This document shows, in pieces, positions 49,685 to 58,137 of a stretch of DNA of 64,000 nucleotides (positions are counted from its first letter, which is position 1; each line of letters starts with the position of its first letter). This stretch comes from a virus. The position numbers were made by a program, and so were the translations under genes. The stretch spans positions 1-64,000 of IMG/VR virus record IMGVR_UViG_3300024327_000003, one strand, 5' to 3'. The notes beneath the pieces were generated by a model. That model was not told where the DNA came from and did not search any database. It worked only from the letters and a program-made list of their open reading frames with translations.

Positions 49685-51844
49685 TTAATTGCCTCGTTTT
49701 TGAACCTCTTTACTAATAGATTTAACTGTACTATTTCTGAATTGCTGTTCAGGTAGGGGTGATTCTAATCCTTTATTAAAGTTCTCTAATCGTTCGATTA
49801 TTTCACCTAAAGCCAGGCCTGCATCTACCATCACCATTCCATATCTATATAGATGTGTGGCTCTATTGCCTTTAGATGTATGTGTCATAAACCAACGCTC
49901 GATGTTATTTACTCCAGTAGTTGAAATCGTTTCTTTAGTTTCATCAGAACGTTTAGTCTGTGGAATAAACATAGTGGCGTCAATAACGTTTCCTTCGTTA
50001 TATTCATAATGCCCTTTATGTGCTGCCCACTTTCTGGAGATATCTTTGGTAGCTTCATCTACAGGAAATGGTAACCATTCGAATACATTTGTCATAAATT
50101 TAGCGTATTCTTGAGGGCCTAATTGAAGACGATGAGATATAGGCAGAATAAGCCTAAATCTATTTTGCTCTGCAGTATGTCGTTTGGTAGTAGAAATTAA
50201 GAAGGCATAATCTTCTAATAAGACTTTAACAATAGAGATGCTTACATCTCCATCGCAGTCTAAAATAATAAGATCAAAGCCCGGGATAGCATTCTCACTC
50301 TTACGATGGCCATTCACGAATCCGTGTGCAGTGTAATGGTACCCCGGGGCAGTGGTCAATTTATGAAGCTTCTTAAATGGAGGATGACTAGTCTCATAAT
50401 CATAGGCAATATCTTTGCTAATTCCTGTCGTCATATGATTCAGATCTGTCTCCAGGAGAGTTTCTCCAGAAAAGAACTCGATATTGTCCGATGTACGCCT
50501 TCTGATGATGATATTGTTCTTATACCCAAAGGACATAGCTAACGTCATTATGTCCTTCCTCTGGGCTTCTGAGCCCTTATAGAAGGGCAATTCTTCCAAT
50601 AGCTCATGTTGGGTCACTTCGTTGTTACAATCGGCCAAATAGTGAGCTAAACGCTCATATGAGCCTTGTTTACGCATGAGGGTGTGGAAAGCTTCCCCGG
50701 AGTCCTCAACTACGCTAATAGCACAATCCAGATGGTTTTTAGTGACTTCTGTGGAATTGTCTGAAAATGCATACGCTCCAGCTAATTTAAGAGCTTTATA
50801 GTACCTGTGCATCATTTCAGCCTTATGGATACCCATATGCTCTCTGAAATTATCAGCCAGGGTTTCGCACCGTTCCTGATACTCAATTAAATAAATAGAA
50901 TTGACTTCAGACATTAGCAATACAGGATTAAATGGACGCTTAGCAAAATTAGCAAATGCTGTCTGAATAGCTTGCATTTCTGTAACTAAACTAACATCGA
51001 CCATTTGCTTATATCTGTCTTTAGCAGAAGCATATTTAATGCGATGAGTTTCTGTCGTATACCCAAATAGCAATCTACGAGCATATCCAGTTTCAAGAAA
51101 TTGCTTAAATTCTTCTTCAGTTCGGCCTCCATCTAATAGCTTGGTTGGGGTTCCGAACATCATAAGATTAGTGGGTGTATTACCAGGAAGCTCTTCAGAT
51201 CTAATATTTTCTACTGTATTCTTAATAAGCTTTTGCTTAATTAAGCCTACGTCGTAGAGCTCAAGAAATGCATTAAGAACGTCTACATTAGCAGACATAT
51301 TAGAGCCAATCTCATCCAGCTCTAAATTCATAGAGCCGGCTGAGGCTAGCAAAAGTTTCTCCCGCATCTGTTTGACCGCTGGAGCGGTTCCACTATCAAA
51401 GCTGAATGCTAACTCTCCTAAACGATCGAAATGTTTTTGAAACTTATCTTCTTGAATAGATGCTTCTTCTAATACATTGGCACATGTACTTTGACCGGCA
51501 TTAAATAATCTATGAGCAGCTTCCATAGCTAAAGATTGAATATGCTCTTCGGCTTTTCGAGGGAATACAACATTTAGAAATTCATGTTTAAAGTGAGCTA
51601 CAAATTCTCTTTCGAGAATATTAGTAGAATGTCCTTTACCTGCTCCAGATGGCATTAAATTTAATACATAGGTATTTACTGGTATGACGTCCCTATCGTT
51701 AGTCTGAATATTACAGCGCATCATTGAAGCTACTTTAGATAAGTAATACCCTGCTAGAATACGAAAATAATGCCTATTATTGTTATTCGTTTTACGAGTA
51801 AGGACATCGACTATTCTTTCAGCAAATGGATGGTATTTTTTCAT
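49685..51844 (-). CDS. Large ATPase / replicative-helicase-like protein (N4 gp42 position)
   Basis: 719 residues. A P-loop GAGKGHST at 67-74 follows a buried strand (TYVLNLMPS); acidic Asp-rich segments later (FDLIILDCDGDVSI near 505) suggest a second catalytic domain that reads like a primase or TOPRIM-like fold, while 'IISTTKRHTAEQNRFRLILP' (residue ~540) is close to primase-polymerase patterns (PriCT/DUF3987-type). N4 gp42 is a DnaB-like protein of this place. Combined helicase-primase function is plausible, not proven. Confidence 0.75.
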   Translation of the reverse strand: MKKYHPFAERIVDVLTRKTNNNNRHYFRILAGYYLSKVASMMRCNIQTNDRDVIPVNTYVLNLMPSGAGKGHSTNILEREFVAHFKHEFLNVVFPRKAEEHIQSLAMEAAHRLFNAGQSTCANVLEEASIQEDKFQKHFDRLGELAFSFDSGTAPAVKQMREKLLLASAGSMNLELDEIGSNMSANVDVLNAFLELYDVGLIKQKLIKNTVENIRSEELPGNTPTNLMMFGTPTKLLDGGRTEEEFKQFLETGYARRLLFGYTTETHRIKYASAKDRYKQMVDVSLVTEMQAIQTAFANFAKRPFNPVLLMSEVNSIYLIEYQERCETLADNFREHMGIHKAEMMHRYYKALKLAGAYAFSDNSTEVTKNHLDCAISVVEDSGEAFHTLMRKQGSYERLAHYLADCNNEVTQHELLEELPFYKGSEAQRKDIMTLAMSFGYKNNIIIRRRTSDNIEFFSGETLLETDLNHMTTGISKDIAYDYETSHPPFKKLHKLTTAPGYHYTAHGFVNGHRKSENAIPGFDLIILDCDGDVSISIVKVLLEDYAFLISTTKRHTAEQNRFRLILPISHRLQLGPQEYAKFMTNVFEWLPFPVDEATKDISRKWAAHKGHYEYNEGNVIDATMFIPQTKRSDETKETISTTGVNNIERWFMTHTSKGNRATHLYRYGMVMVDAGLALGEIIERLENFNKGLESPLPEQQFRNSTVKSISKEVQKRGN

Positions 51845-51851
51845 GTTATTC

Positions 51852-52277
51852 CTATTCGTCGATAGTTTTAAGAACTAGTTGTATGTCTCCGTCTTTTGCA
51901 ATGACATCAATAATAGCTTGTTTGCTAACTTCTCCAATTCCAGCCATCCATAATGAGGCAGAATGGTGCATAGTAAAACTGGGGTCAGGTCCTATATTAG
52001 GTTTCATTAATGTGCTTTCGCACATTTTTAAAAATTCACCAACTGTAATAGCTGCATTAGTTTGATTAAATGCCAAATCTTCTGGATGCCCTGCATAAAT
52101 ATGGGGCATACCTGGTGACCCTCCAGATGCAGTCATTACTAATAGTCCTTTACGCTCTCTCTTAAGAGCCTTAATCAAACTACCTAATGTCATCTGATTA
52201 TTGCCACGAGGTTTAGGCTTATATGAATGTAATTTTTTAAATAGTTCTTTTACATGTTTCTTTTTAGGTAGCCGCAT
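51852..52277 (-). CDS. Unknown replication-operon protein
   Basis: 141 residues, basic N-terminus (RLPKKKHVKELFKKLHSYKP), then a compact globular region and no known motif. Its start overlaps the ThyX stop by 14 bases, so it is translationally coupled to ThyX. Function unknown; a DNA-binding role is possible from the basic start. Confidence 0.65.
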   Translation of the reverse strand: MRLPKKKHVKELFKKLHSYKPKPRGNNQMTLGSLIKALKRERKGLLVMTASGGSPGMPHIYAGHPEDLAFNQTNAAITVGEFLKMCESTLMKPNIGPDPSFTMHHSASLWMAGIGEVSKQAIIDVIAKDGDIQLVLKTIDE

Positions 52278-52953
52278 GTGTTTTCTCCCAGGCTTCTAGA
52301 GATACTGGAGCTACTGATTTAGCTAATAGCAACATAGCTTCAGCATAAACCCTGATTTCATATTGAGCATGACTGTGACATCTCAATGTAAGAAATTTCA
52401 TAAAATTAAGAAGGTTTACTGTAGCAAACATATGACTGTAAGTAGCCAGAGGAAGTACACATCTAGCTAATTCACGAGGACATCCATCTTTTAGCATTTG
52501 TTTATATAGATGAAATGCTTGGCTATTAGATTCCATCATATGTGCTCGAAATACAGCAGCTTTAGGATTTTGTTCATCTGTACGCATTTGCTTATTGTCA
52601 GTAGATTGGGTAGTAATTTGCTCTGCTTGAGGAATATAAAATTCTTCAGGAAGTTCTTTATACCGTGCTGATAGCTCGTTATAGCTCCATGTTCTATGTC
52701 TATGCCATTGCCTATAGACAAAGATAGGAGCCTTAACTTCAAATGTAAGAGTGACTGATTCGAATGGAGTAGAATGTTTATTCTTCCAGAGATAATTAAT
52801 TAATTTAGTATCTCCTCCAGTATCATTACCAGCTCTCCATGCTGCATCATATGAGACTCTGGCAGATCGAACTACAGAAAGATCGTTTCCCATGAAATCC
52901 ACTAAACGTACGAAGCCGTGATCAAGTAAATCAATTTTATCATTCTTTTCCAC
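52264..52953 (-). CDS. thyX: Flavin-dependent thymidylate synthase ThyX
   Basis: 229 residues with the signature RHRTWSYNELSARY at 85-98 (the RHRxxSxNxxSxRY motif of ThyX). It makes dTMP from dUMP with methylene-tetrahydrofolate and FAD, using the product of the dCMP deaminase at 48015-48470. C-terminus has RCHSHAQYEIRVYAEAML, a further conserved region. Overlaps the next gene and the preceding 64-residue gene by 14 bases. Confident. Confidence 0.95.
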   Translation of the reverse strand: MEKNDKIDLLDHGFVRLVDFMGNDLSVVRSARVSYDAAWRAGNDTGGDTKLINYLWKNKHSTPFESVTLTFEVKAPIFVYRQWHRHRTWSYNELSARYKELPEEFYIPQAEQITTQSTDNKQMRTDEQNPKAAVFRAHMMESNSQAFHLYKQMLKDGCPRELARCVLPLATYSHMFATVNLLNFMKFLTLRCHSHAQYEIRVYAEAMLLLAKSVAPVSLEAWEKTHAAT

Positions 52954-53134
52954 TATACCAATCTCCTTGATAAGGTTTAAAACACATTAAATATTCATAC
53001 CAGCGCCTAGTTGGGTATGATCTAAAATAATAACAATTTTGTATCTCAAGAAATACATCATCAAAGTATTTAAATAAATTATACGTTTCTTCTACATTAA
53101 AAAATTGTCTGCGGTTTAACCGCATGAAGGGCAA
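52940..53134 (-). CDS. 64-residue aromatic basic protein
   Basis: Starts MPFMRLNRRQFFNVEETYNL, rich in Tyr/Phe/Arg, with one Cys pair far apart. No motif. It overlaps ThyX's start and the stop of the preceding small gene. ATP-independent role in the operon unknown. Confidence 0.55.
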   Translation of the reverse strand: MPFMRLNRRQFFNVEETYNLFKYFDDVFLEIQNCYYFRSYPTRRWYEYLMCFKPYQGDWYSGKE

Positions 53135-53334
53135 TCTCCTATCCTATTAGCTTCCATTTTTTCTAATAAATATGTTGTACGATGTTGTGGGGGAATTGAA
53201 TTTTCAATAGACCAGCTAGCTTGTCTTAGTATAGCTGCTGTATTAGCGTCGCTACTTCTTCTCATATAAACATCGGCGTCTAGACTAAGTCTTTCTGTAA
53301 TTCCAAATAAGAATACAGCTGTTGCATAATTCAT
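53116..53334 (-). CDS. 72-residue protein with C-terminal CxxC
   Basis: Starts MNYATAVFLFGITERLSLDA; helical, ending in IGDCPSCG, whose CxxC near the end could bind zinc with a partner. Starts just after TAAGGAG in the structured non-coding region, so that region may control its translation. Function unknown. Confidence 0.65.
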   Translation of the reverse strand: MNYATAVFLFGITERLSLDADVYMRRSSDANTAAILRQASWSIENSIPPQHRTTYLLEKMEANRIGDCPSCG

Positions 53335-53340
53335 ATTAAC

Positions 53341-53650
53341 TCCTTAATTTATCAGGCGGACAGTGAGCTCCGCAACTGGATCTCTGTGCCTTTAATGGGC
53401 TGATAAGCCTAGGACTAGCTCTTACCCAACCTGGTAAAACTGATCTGCCAAAGTAACACACCATAAAGGATTCACAGCTACTGCTCCGGCGAGGTTGAGC
53501 GACCGATAGCGCTCTCCTGGCAGACCTTTAAATTAAGCAAAACTGGTCTCGACCAAATACGATTTCCCTAGTAGGAGCGGGTATAAGATAAAGACCAGTC
53601 TCCGCGTACAGACTGGACGGTTACGATCCGCAACCCGGTCTGATAAAATA
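53341..53650 (-). ncRNA. Structured non-coding RNA candidate next to the tRNA
   Basis: About 310 bases without a gene. Stems: TTATCAG (53349-53355) with CTGATAA (53400-53406); GAGCG (53497-53501) with CGCTC (53510-53514); ACTGGTC (53542-53548) with GACCAGT (53593-53599); and CCAGTCT (53595-53601) with AGACTGG (53610-53616). The last two use overlapping bases, so they exclude each other as in a switch. The transcript runs leftward from the tRNA into the 72-residue gene. Not a second tRNA: no D arm or T arm is found. Confidence 0.5.
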
Positions 53651-53653
53651 TGA

Positions 53654-53726
53654 AGCCCTTAGATGGGTTCAAACCACCGACCTAAGCTTTACAAGAGCTT
53701 TGCTCTGCCAGCTGAGCTATAAGGGC
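53654..53726 (-). tRNA. tRNA-Thr (anticodon UGU)
   Basis: A complete cloverleaf on the minus strand: acceptor GCCCTTA/TAAGGGC, D arm GCTC-AGCTGGCA-GAGC, anticodon stem AAGCT/AGCTT around loop CTTGTAA (anticodon TGT), a short variable loop and T arm GGTGG-TTTGAAC-CCATC. The CCA end is not encoded. It reads ACA threonine codons, frequent in AT-rich genes. It stands right before the structured non-coding region. Confidence 0.92.
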
Positions 53727-53732
53727 AATAAA

Positions 53733-54722
53733 CTATAGTACTAAACGTCCACTTGCCAGCATTTCTTCTGCTTGATCGCAGACACCAACAACTGCACAAT
53801 ATTGACATGCTTTGACTTCGCCAGGAACAGTTTTAATGACACCGACATCGCCATCATTAGCTTTACGAGTTATAGCATCCTGTATATCATCAAAATTTTT
53901 GGTAGACCTAGACATCGAGTTAGGATTTTTATAGTACTTGTGCACCGTCTTAGAGGCCCATAATTCTTCATCTGTGCATTTTGGGAGCAAATCTTGAGTA
54001 GCATCAGCTAATTCTTGATATGCTTCGAGCCTATTCATGATCCAATGTTCGGTCTCTTCAGGTCCCCAAAGAGGATATTTTTTAGTTATACATCGTAGTT
54101 GAGGATACCCTTTCGGATCCTGTCTAGCGTTAGCAGCTGACCAATCTGTGAATATATAATTAATATTAATATACTCACTGGTAATTTTATCTTGATTAAG
54201 CCACTTATAAATACTGCCTTGTTTAATATGATTCTGGGCATTACTATCATAGATATAGCCCCAGACACTGCCAGTTTTATAATCGTTAACTACACCATGC
54301 ATAACTAAATCAAATTTACCTGTGACAACATAACCAATGATTTCTTTTTCTGTACGTTGCTCTACATAAATAGCAATTTCATCTTCTTTAACTGGCTTAT
54401 CAGGATTAATTCGAATACTCTCAATAGCTATATCAGATGCGCCCGCTAACTTAAGAGCTTTGGCAATATTATCCATATCTGTCCAAGCTTTTTCACAGCC
54501 ATCATGAATAGATGAGCCCATACGAGATGCTACTAGATCAGAAATATCTACTGTTTTAAGCAGTTGCTTGTTTTGCTGACTAAGTACTATCTGACGCATT
54601 GGTTTCATGAGACTCGTAGCGCTGATAGCATTAGATCTCTCGTCATAACCATAGTCGTCATACATTAAGAAGACTGCTAGAGCTAATGGAATATTATGTT
54701 TATTTGTGTAAGTAAATGCCAT
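53733..54722 (-). CDS. PD-(D/E)XK nuclease (Cas4/RecB-like)
   Basis: 329 residues. The nuclease core shows as GSSIHDG near residue 70 and the pair GKFDLVMHG ... VNDYKTGSVW around 137-152, i.e. D...DxK. Near the C-terminus KACQYCAVVGVCDQ gives three of the cysteines of a Cas4/AddB-type iron-sulphur cluster. N4-like phages carry a gene of this family between helicase and ThyX; it should trim DNA ends during replication or recombination. Start supported by AAGGAATTACT before the ATG. Confidence 0.85.
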   Translation of the reverse strand: MAFTYTNKHNIPLALAVFLMYDDYGYDERSNAISATSLMKPMRQIVLSQQNKQLLKTVDISDLVASRMGSSIHDGCEKAWTDMDNIAKALKLAGASDIAIESIRINPDKPVKEDEIAIYVEQRTEKEIIGYVVTGKFDLVMHGVVNDYKTGSVWGYIYDSNAQNHIKQGSIYKWLNQDKITSEYININYIFTDWSAANARQDPKGYPQLRCITKKYPLWGPEETEHWIMNRLEAYQELADATQDLLPKCTDEELWASKTVHKYYKNPNSMSRSTKNFDDIQDAITRKANDGDVGVIKTVPGEVKACQYCAVVGVCDQAEEMLASGRLVL

Positions 54723-54736
54723 AGTAATTCCTTATA

Positions 54737-56035
54737 TTAACCACCGTTTATATATACGTTTTTACTAGCTCGAGTAAGAGCAACATAGAGTAATCTGGCT
54801 TTAACAGCTGGGATATGACATTTATTAATATTTGTTCTATCTATGAATACGGCAGGAAATGTTCCACCTTGAGCTTTGTGAGTAGTACCAGCAAATGGTG
54901 GGCGTAGATCAGCTAAAGATTGCTTTAGTTCATAGAAATGTACCCAGGCTGCTTTAGATTTAGTTTTAATAGCCCTATCTTTATGCACATTAAGAACCTT
55001 ATCTACTGCTGCTTTATTTTTAGGAACAAATACTTTTTTCTTATCAGAACCATTAGCAGGATTAAAATCTCCGCGTACTGTTACAAAGTACCCGGGAATT
55101 TCAGCAAACTCTCCTTCTTCATACGAAATAACATGTACTGCTTCGTTATTTGTTAGAAGAGGACGTTCTCCCCGCATAACAACACTATTAGTAATTAATC
55201 TTTCGCCTACATAGAAAGGTTTGATAGTGTCTTCAAGGAAATACGCTGCCTTACGAATCATATTATTATAATTAATAGCAGATTCATTTGTGTAAGTACA
55301 GAGTGGCACATCTACTGGTGCTCCAGCAGAATAGTCTACATATTTATGAACGAATTTAGTAATAAATTCTGTATGAGGTAATATGTGAATACCTTCGCCT
55401 TTAGCGTTAATACATGTTTCTATTACTGGCTCAACATTACGAATACCTTCTATAAATTCACGGAACTCATTAGCCTTCTCGAGGATAGGATTACCTCCTG
55501 CTTGTCGATGGACTTGAGTAAGTGTGAAAGTTTGCAACGAGCCGTCAAAGATACTGCAAGTATCTGTAGGCGGCGGCAGTTGAAAGGGATCTCCTACAAA
55601 TAATATTTTTAGAGACCGTTTCTTAATGATATCTACAATAGCATGTAAGAATTTGTTCCCAATCATTGATGTCTCATCAATAATAAGAACAGATCCATAA
55701 GGAATATTGCACATCCCAGTACTTTTAAGAGTTTCTTTTCCAAATTTATCAAGACTAGGGCGTAACTTAAATAATGAATGAGCTGTCGTTACAGGCTCTC
55801 CTGAAATATCTCGAAGTACCATCGCAGCTCTATGAGTAGTAGCAGACAATTCAACATTAGTTTTTTGGGTATGTTGACTAATTCTATCAAGAATTTCCGT
55901 AACTACAGTAGTCTTACCAGTACCTGCTGACCCGGTAAGAACTGCTATGGCATGAGATTTATTAGAAGGATCAAGTAACGTACGACAAATACCGTCTACT
56001 GCATCAACCTGATCCTGTGAGAATTGGAAAGACAT
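54737..56035 (-). CDS. RecD/Dda-like superfamily 1B helicase
   Basis: 432 residues from the ATG at 56035, chosen because AAGGAAATTACAG precedes it. Motif I GSAGTGKTT at 35-43; motif II VLIIDETSM; motif III ILFVGDPFQLPP; motif V/VI: FAGTTHKAQGGTFPA and LLYVALTRASKNVY near the end. These are the SF1B 5'-3' helicases of the RecD2/Dda type, which N4 carries as gp37. It overlaps the last piece of the polymerase by 32 bases and is in the same operon. Confidence 0.92.
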   Translation of the reverse strand: MSFQFSQDQVDAVDGICRTLLDPSNKSHAIAVLTGSAGTGKTTVVTEILDRISQHTQKTNVELSATTHRAAMVLRDISGEPVTTAHSLFKLRPSLDKFGKETLKSTGMCNIPYGSVLIIDETSMIGNKFLHAIVDIIKKRSLKILFVGDPFQLPPPTDTCSIFDGSLQTFTLTQVHRQAGGNPILEKANEFREFIEGIRNVEPVIETCINAKGEGIHILPHTEFITKFVHKYVDYSAGAPVDVPLCTYTNESAINYNNMIRKAAYFLEDTIKPFYVGERLITNSVVMRGERPLLTNNEAVHVISYEEGEFAEIPGYFVTVRGDFNPANGSDKKKVFVPKNKAAVDKVLNVHKDRAIKTKSKAAWVHFYELKQSLADLRPPFAGTTHKAQGGTFPAVFIDRTNINKCHIPAVKARLLYVALTRASKNVYINGG

Positions 56036-56711
56036 CTGTAATTTCCTTAAGAGTTGCATTGTTATGTAATGGGACTAATTTATCCCAAGACTTACCGACT
56101 TCAAGTGAAGCTTTCATAGGAACATCTGTAGATCTAATTAGATCATTATCGTTCCATTCCATCTCCTCTATCAGTACATCATTTAAAAATTTAATATACT
56201 GAGGTTCTGCTTTTACTAAGAAATATCCTGCATCATGAATCATGTTACAGGGAAGAATAGCAGTTCCATGCCCAGCTTCTTCAATACGTCTATTAGCAGC
56301 AATGATTGCTCGATTAAGCAACATGCCCCATGACTGAGTTACTGCGTTATTAGCGCTACGTCCTTCGCTTTCAGCTTCATAGGGAGTTTTAGAATTTCCC
56401 ATTACGCACTGCGAAATAATCGGAGTTCTTAGCTTTAGTCCGAATGCACATTCTATATAGCCATGCTTCTCCATAAATTCTTTATTCTTCTTATTGAATT
56501 CCCCGGAGACCGCGTAGAGTTCATGAAATGATTTCTCTATCTGTTTAGCTTGTTCTTTAGGAAAGCCTGTTCGTTTATGCAATGTAAACCAGGTACCGTC
56601 GTATTGAAGAGCAAACGTAGGAGGCTTAGATTTAGTTCTAAGCTCTGAATATTTAGTAGCGATAGAATTAATTGTTCCAGCTAAATATTCTTCTTTAGTT
56701 ATAAGATTCAT
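56004..56711 (-). CDS. DNA polymerase A, C-terminal piece (motifs B and C)
   Basis: 235 residues. It contains the fingers and C motif of family-A polymerases: 'SKPPTFALQYDGTWFTLHKR' (motif B, O helix) and MIHDAGYFLV (motif C, with His-Asp). It lacks motif A and the exonuclease, which are in the pieces at 57270-57656 and 58138-59844. AGAGGTATTT precedes its ATG. Its start (ITKEEYLAGTINSIATKY) follows on from QMPDIT at the end of the middle piece, as if the coding sequence had been cut there. Either a split subunit or a spliced exon. Confidence 0.88.
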   Translation of the reverse strand: MNLITKEEYLAGTINSIATKYSELRTKSKPPTFALQYDGTWFTLHKRTGFPKEQAKQIEKSFHELYAVSGEFNKKNKEFMEKHGYIECAFGLKLRTPIISQCVMGNSKTPYEAESEGRSANNAVTQSWGMLLNRAIIAANRRIEEAGHGTAILPCNMIHDAGYFLVKAEPQYIKFLNDVLIEEMEWNDNDLIRSTDVPMKASLEVGKSWDKLVPLHNNATLKEITDVFPILTGSG

Positions 56712-56719
56712 AAATACCT

Positions 56720-57277
56720 CTATTTAGGATATGAAATACTATTTTGTTTATCGTGAGGTAGCCAATTACGATAGATATCTATTGAATTGAATCCTTCTAG
56801 ATCACGTTTATCTTCTAAAAGTTGACTAACTTTAAGAGTTGCAGGTAATCCATAAGGTTCAAAATATAATCTAGCTGGATAGATTTGAATAAAAGAATTT
56901 AAATTTGTGAAATAAGCATAATAATATTCATCAGATTTACTATGTTTAGTTACTTCTACTTCAGCTATTTCAGGTACATCACACATTAATTGTGATAATT
57001 CAGATTCAGGAGAATTTGCTTTTATTTTTCCAAAACTTGAAAATGTAGAATTTAATGTTTGTATATCAACAGGATCAGTAAAAACTAATTCTGCATCGGC
57101 ATACATAAATATATTGTCATATTCCCCTGGAAATATAGTATCTGCTGGGTTTACATAATCATATCCTTGTGCTTCTATTCTTGAAGCAATAATAGTAGTT
57201 GACTGTTCTTTAGCCCATTCAAGTAATTTACATCTAATTTCATAAGTTACTGCAGGTTCTGATATAAAATTATTCAC
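56720..57277 (-). CDS. Unknown protein inside the second polymerase interruption
   Basis: 185 residues from a GTG at 57277, chosen because AAAGGAG lies nine bases upstream; a GTG at 57298 is the alternative. Acidic, beta-rich, no membrane segment, no HNH, GIY-YIG or LAGLIDADG motif. It sits exactly between polymerase pieces two and three, overlapping the former by 8 bases. By analogy with the HNH gene in the first interruption it may be a mobility gene, but its sequence does not show it. Confidence 0.65.
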   Translation of the reverse strand: MNNFISEPAVTYEIRCKLLEWAKEQSTTIIASRIEAQGYDYVNPADTIFPGEYDNIFMYADAELVFTDPVDIQTLNSTFSSFGKIKANSPESELSQLMCDVPEIAEVEVTKHSKSDEYYYAYFTNLNSFIQIYPARLYFEPYGLPATLKVSQLLEDKRDLEGFNSIDIYRNWLPHDKQNSISYPK

Positions 57278-57656
57278 AACAATATTCTCCTTTATCACTT
57301 ATCCAGAATTTAGTAGCTGTTTTAGCTTTAGCTAGTGCAGAAGTAATATCTGGCATTTGATCAGCAAAATATTTGTAAGCCCTCATAGAATGGCCATCAT
57401 ATCCATCTGTATATACTTTAATCCTATTAGGATCTTGACTTAAAATAGCGCCAATACGCTCCTCAAGAGCTGAAAAATCAGCACCAGCAAAGAGCCAACC
57501 AGGATGGTATTCAAATGCTTCTTTAACTTGTTGTTGTAATTCAGACGGTAATGTATTAACTAGTGTTTCAAATTGTTCACAATCTTTTATTTCATTTCTT
57601 TTAATTAAAGAATTAATCTCTAACAGAGTATTAGATGTGCTGGTGCTGTAATTCAT
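57270..57656 (-). CDS. DNA polymerase A, middle piece (motif A)
   Basis: 128 residues. Residues ~50-105 carry motif A (GWLFAGADFSALEERIGAIL, with Asp) and the conserved 'KVYTDGYDGHSMRAY' stretch. The first ~48 residues and last ~24 are not conserved in family-A polymerases. Its start overlaps the HNH gene stop by 26 bases and no strong ribosome site is seen, whereas its reading frame continues that of the enzyme. It probably joins the N- and C-pieces through splicing or by subunit assembly. Confidence 0.85.
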   Translation of the reverse strand: MNYSTSTSNTLLEINSLIKRNEIKDCEQFETLVNTLPSELQQQVKEAFEYHPGWLFAGADFSALEERIGAILSQDPNRIKVYTDGYDGHSMRAYKYFADQMPDITSALAKAKTATKFWISDKGEYCCE

Positions 57657-58125
57657 ATATTCTCAAATGCTCCTGCAAGTTATTATCAATAAAATATTGT
57701 TTACGGGCTTGATGAGCTTCTAATGCATCATCAAATTTACCGATTTCAATTCGTTTATTTTTAATAGTTACTCTAGCAAACCATTTTTCTTTTTTTTTAT
57801 GCCAATTAACTCCTACATATCCTGAGGTATTTTTAACAGTCATACCTCGATTACCTGCTTGGCATTCTGCAGGTATCCAAGTGCAATTTTTAGGAGTATA
57901 CCCAAACGTAAAATTTTTACGTTCAATAGTTAATTTGTCTGTGTATCCATTTAATAATGCCCAGGCCATAAATTCATTAGCGTTGTTTCTCCAATTGGGA
58001 CATACAGTAATACCTTTAGCTCCGTATTTGGAATACCCTGAGTAATTTGGGTTATGGCATCTACCGTTTATAGATTCCCATGTTCTAAATAACCTAGTGT
58101 CTTGTATTCTTGCGTACTGTCCCAT
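57631..58125 (-). CDS. HNH homing endonuclease (with AP2-like tail)
   Basis: 164 residues from the ATG at 58125, which follows AAGAGGTGCTTATT. The N-terminal 100 residues show the phage HNH pattern: TWESINGRCHNPNYSGYSKY, GITVCPNW, LTIERKNFTFGYTPKNCTWI and AECQAGNR. Residues ~100-160 (SGYVGVNWHKKKEKWFARVT) look like an AP2/ERF DNA-binding domain often fused to these nucleases. It is inserted between the polymerase N- and middle pieces, as expected for an intron- or intergenic homing endonuclease. Confidence 0.93.
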   Translation of the reverse strand: MGQYARIQDTRLFRTWESINGRCHNPNYSGYSKYGAKGITVCPNWRNNANEFMAWALLNGYTDKLTIERKNFTFGYTPKNCTWIPAECQAGNRGMTVKNTSGYVGVNWHKKKEKWFARVTIKNKRIEIGKFDDALEAHQARKQYFIDNNLQEHLRIYELQHQHI

Positions 58126-58137
58126 AATAAGCACCTC

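Noticed and set aside
53341-53650. A second tRNA next to tRNA-Thr
   Set aside because: Several stems exist, but no set of four arms with correct spacing could be drawn.
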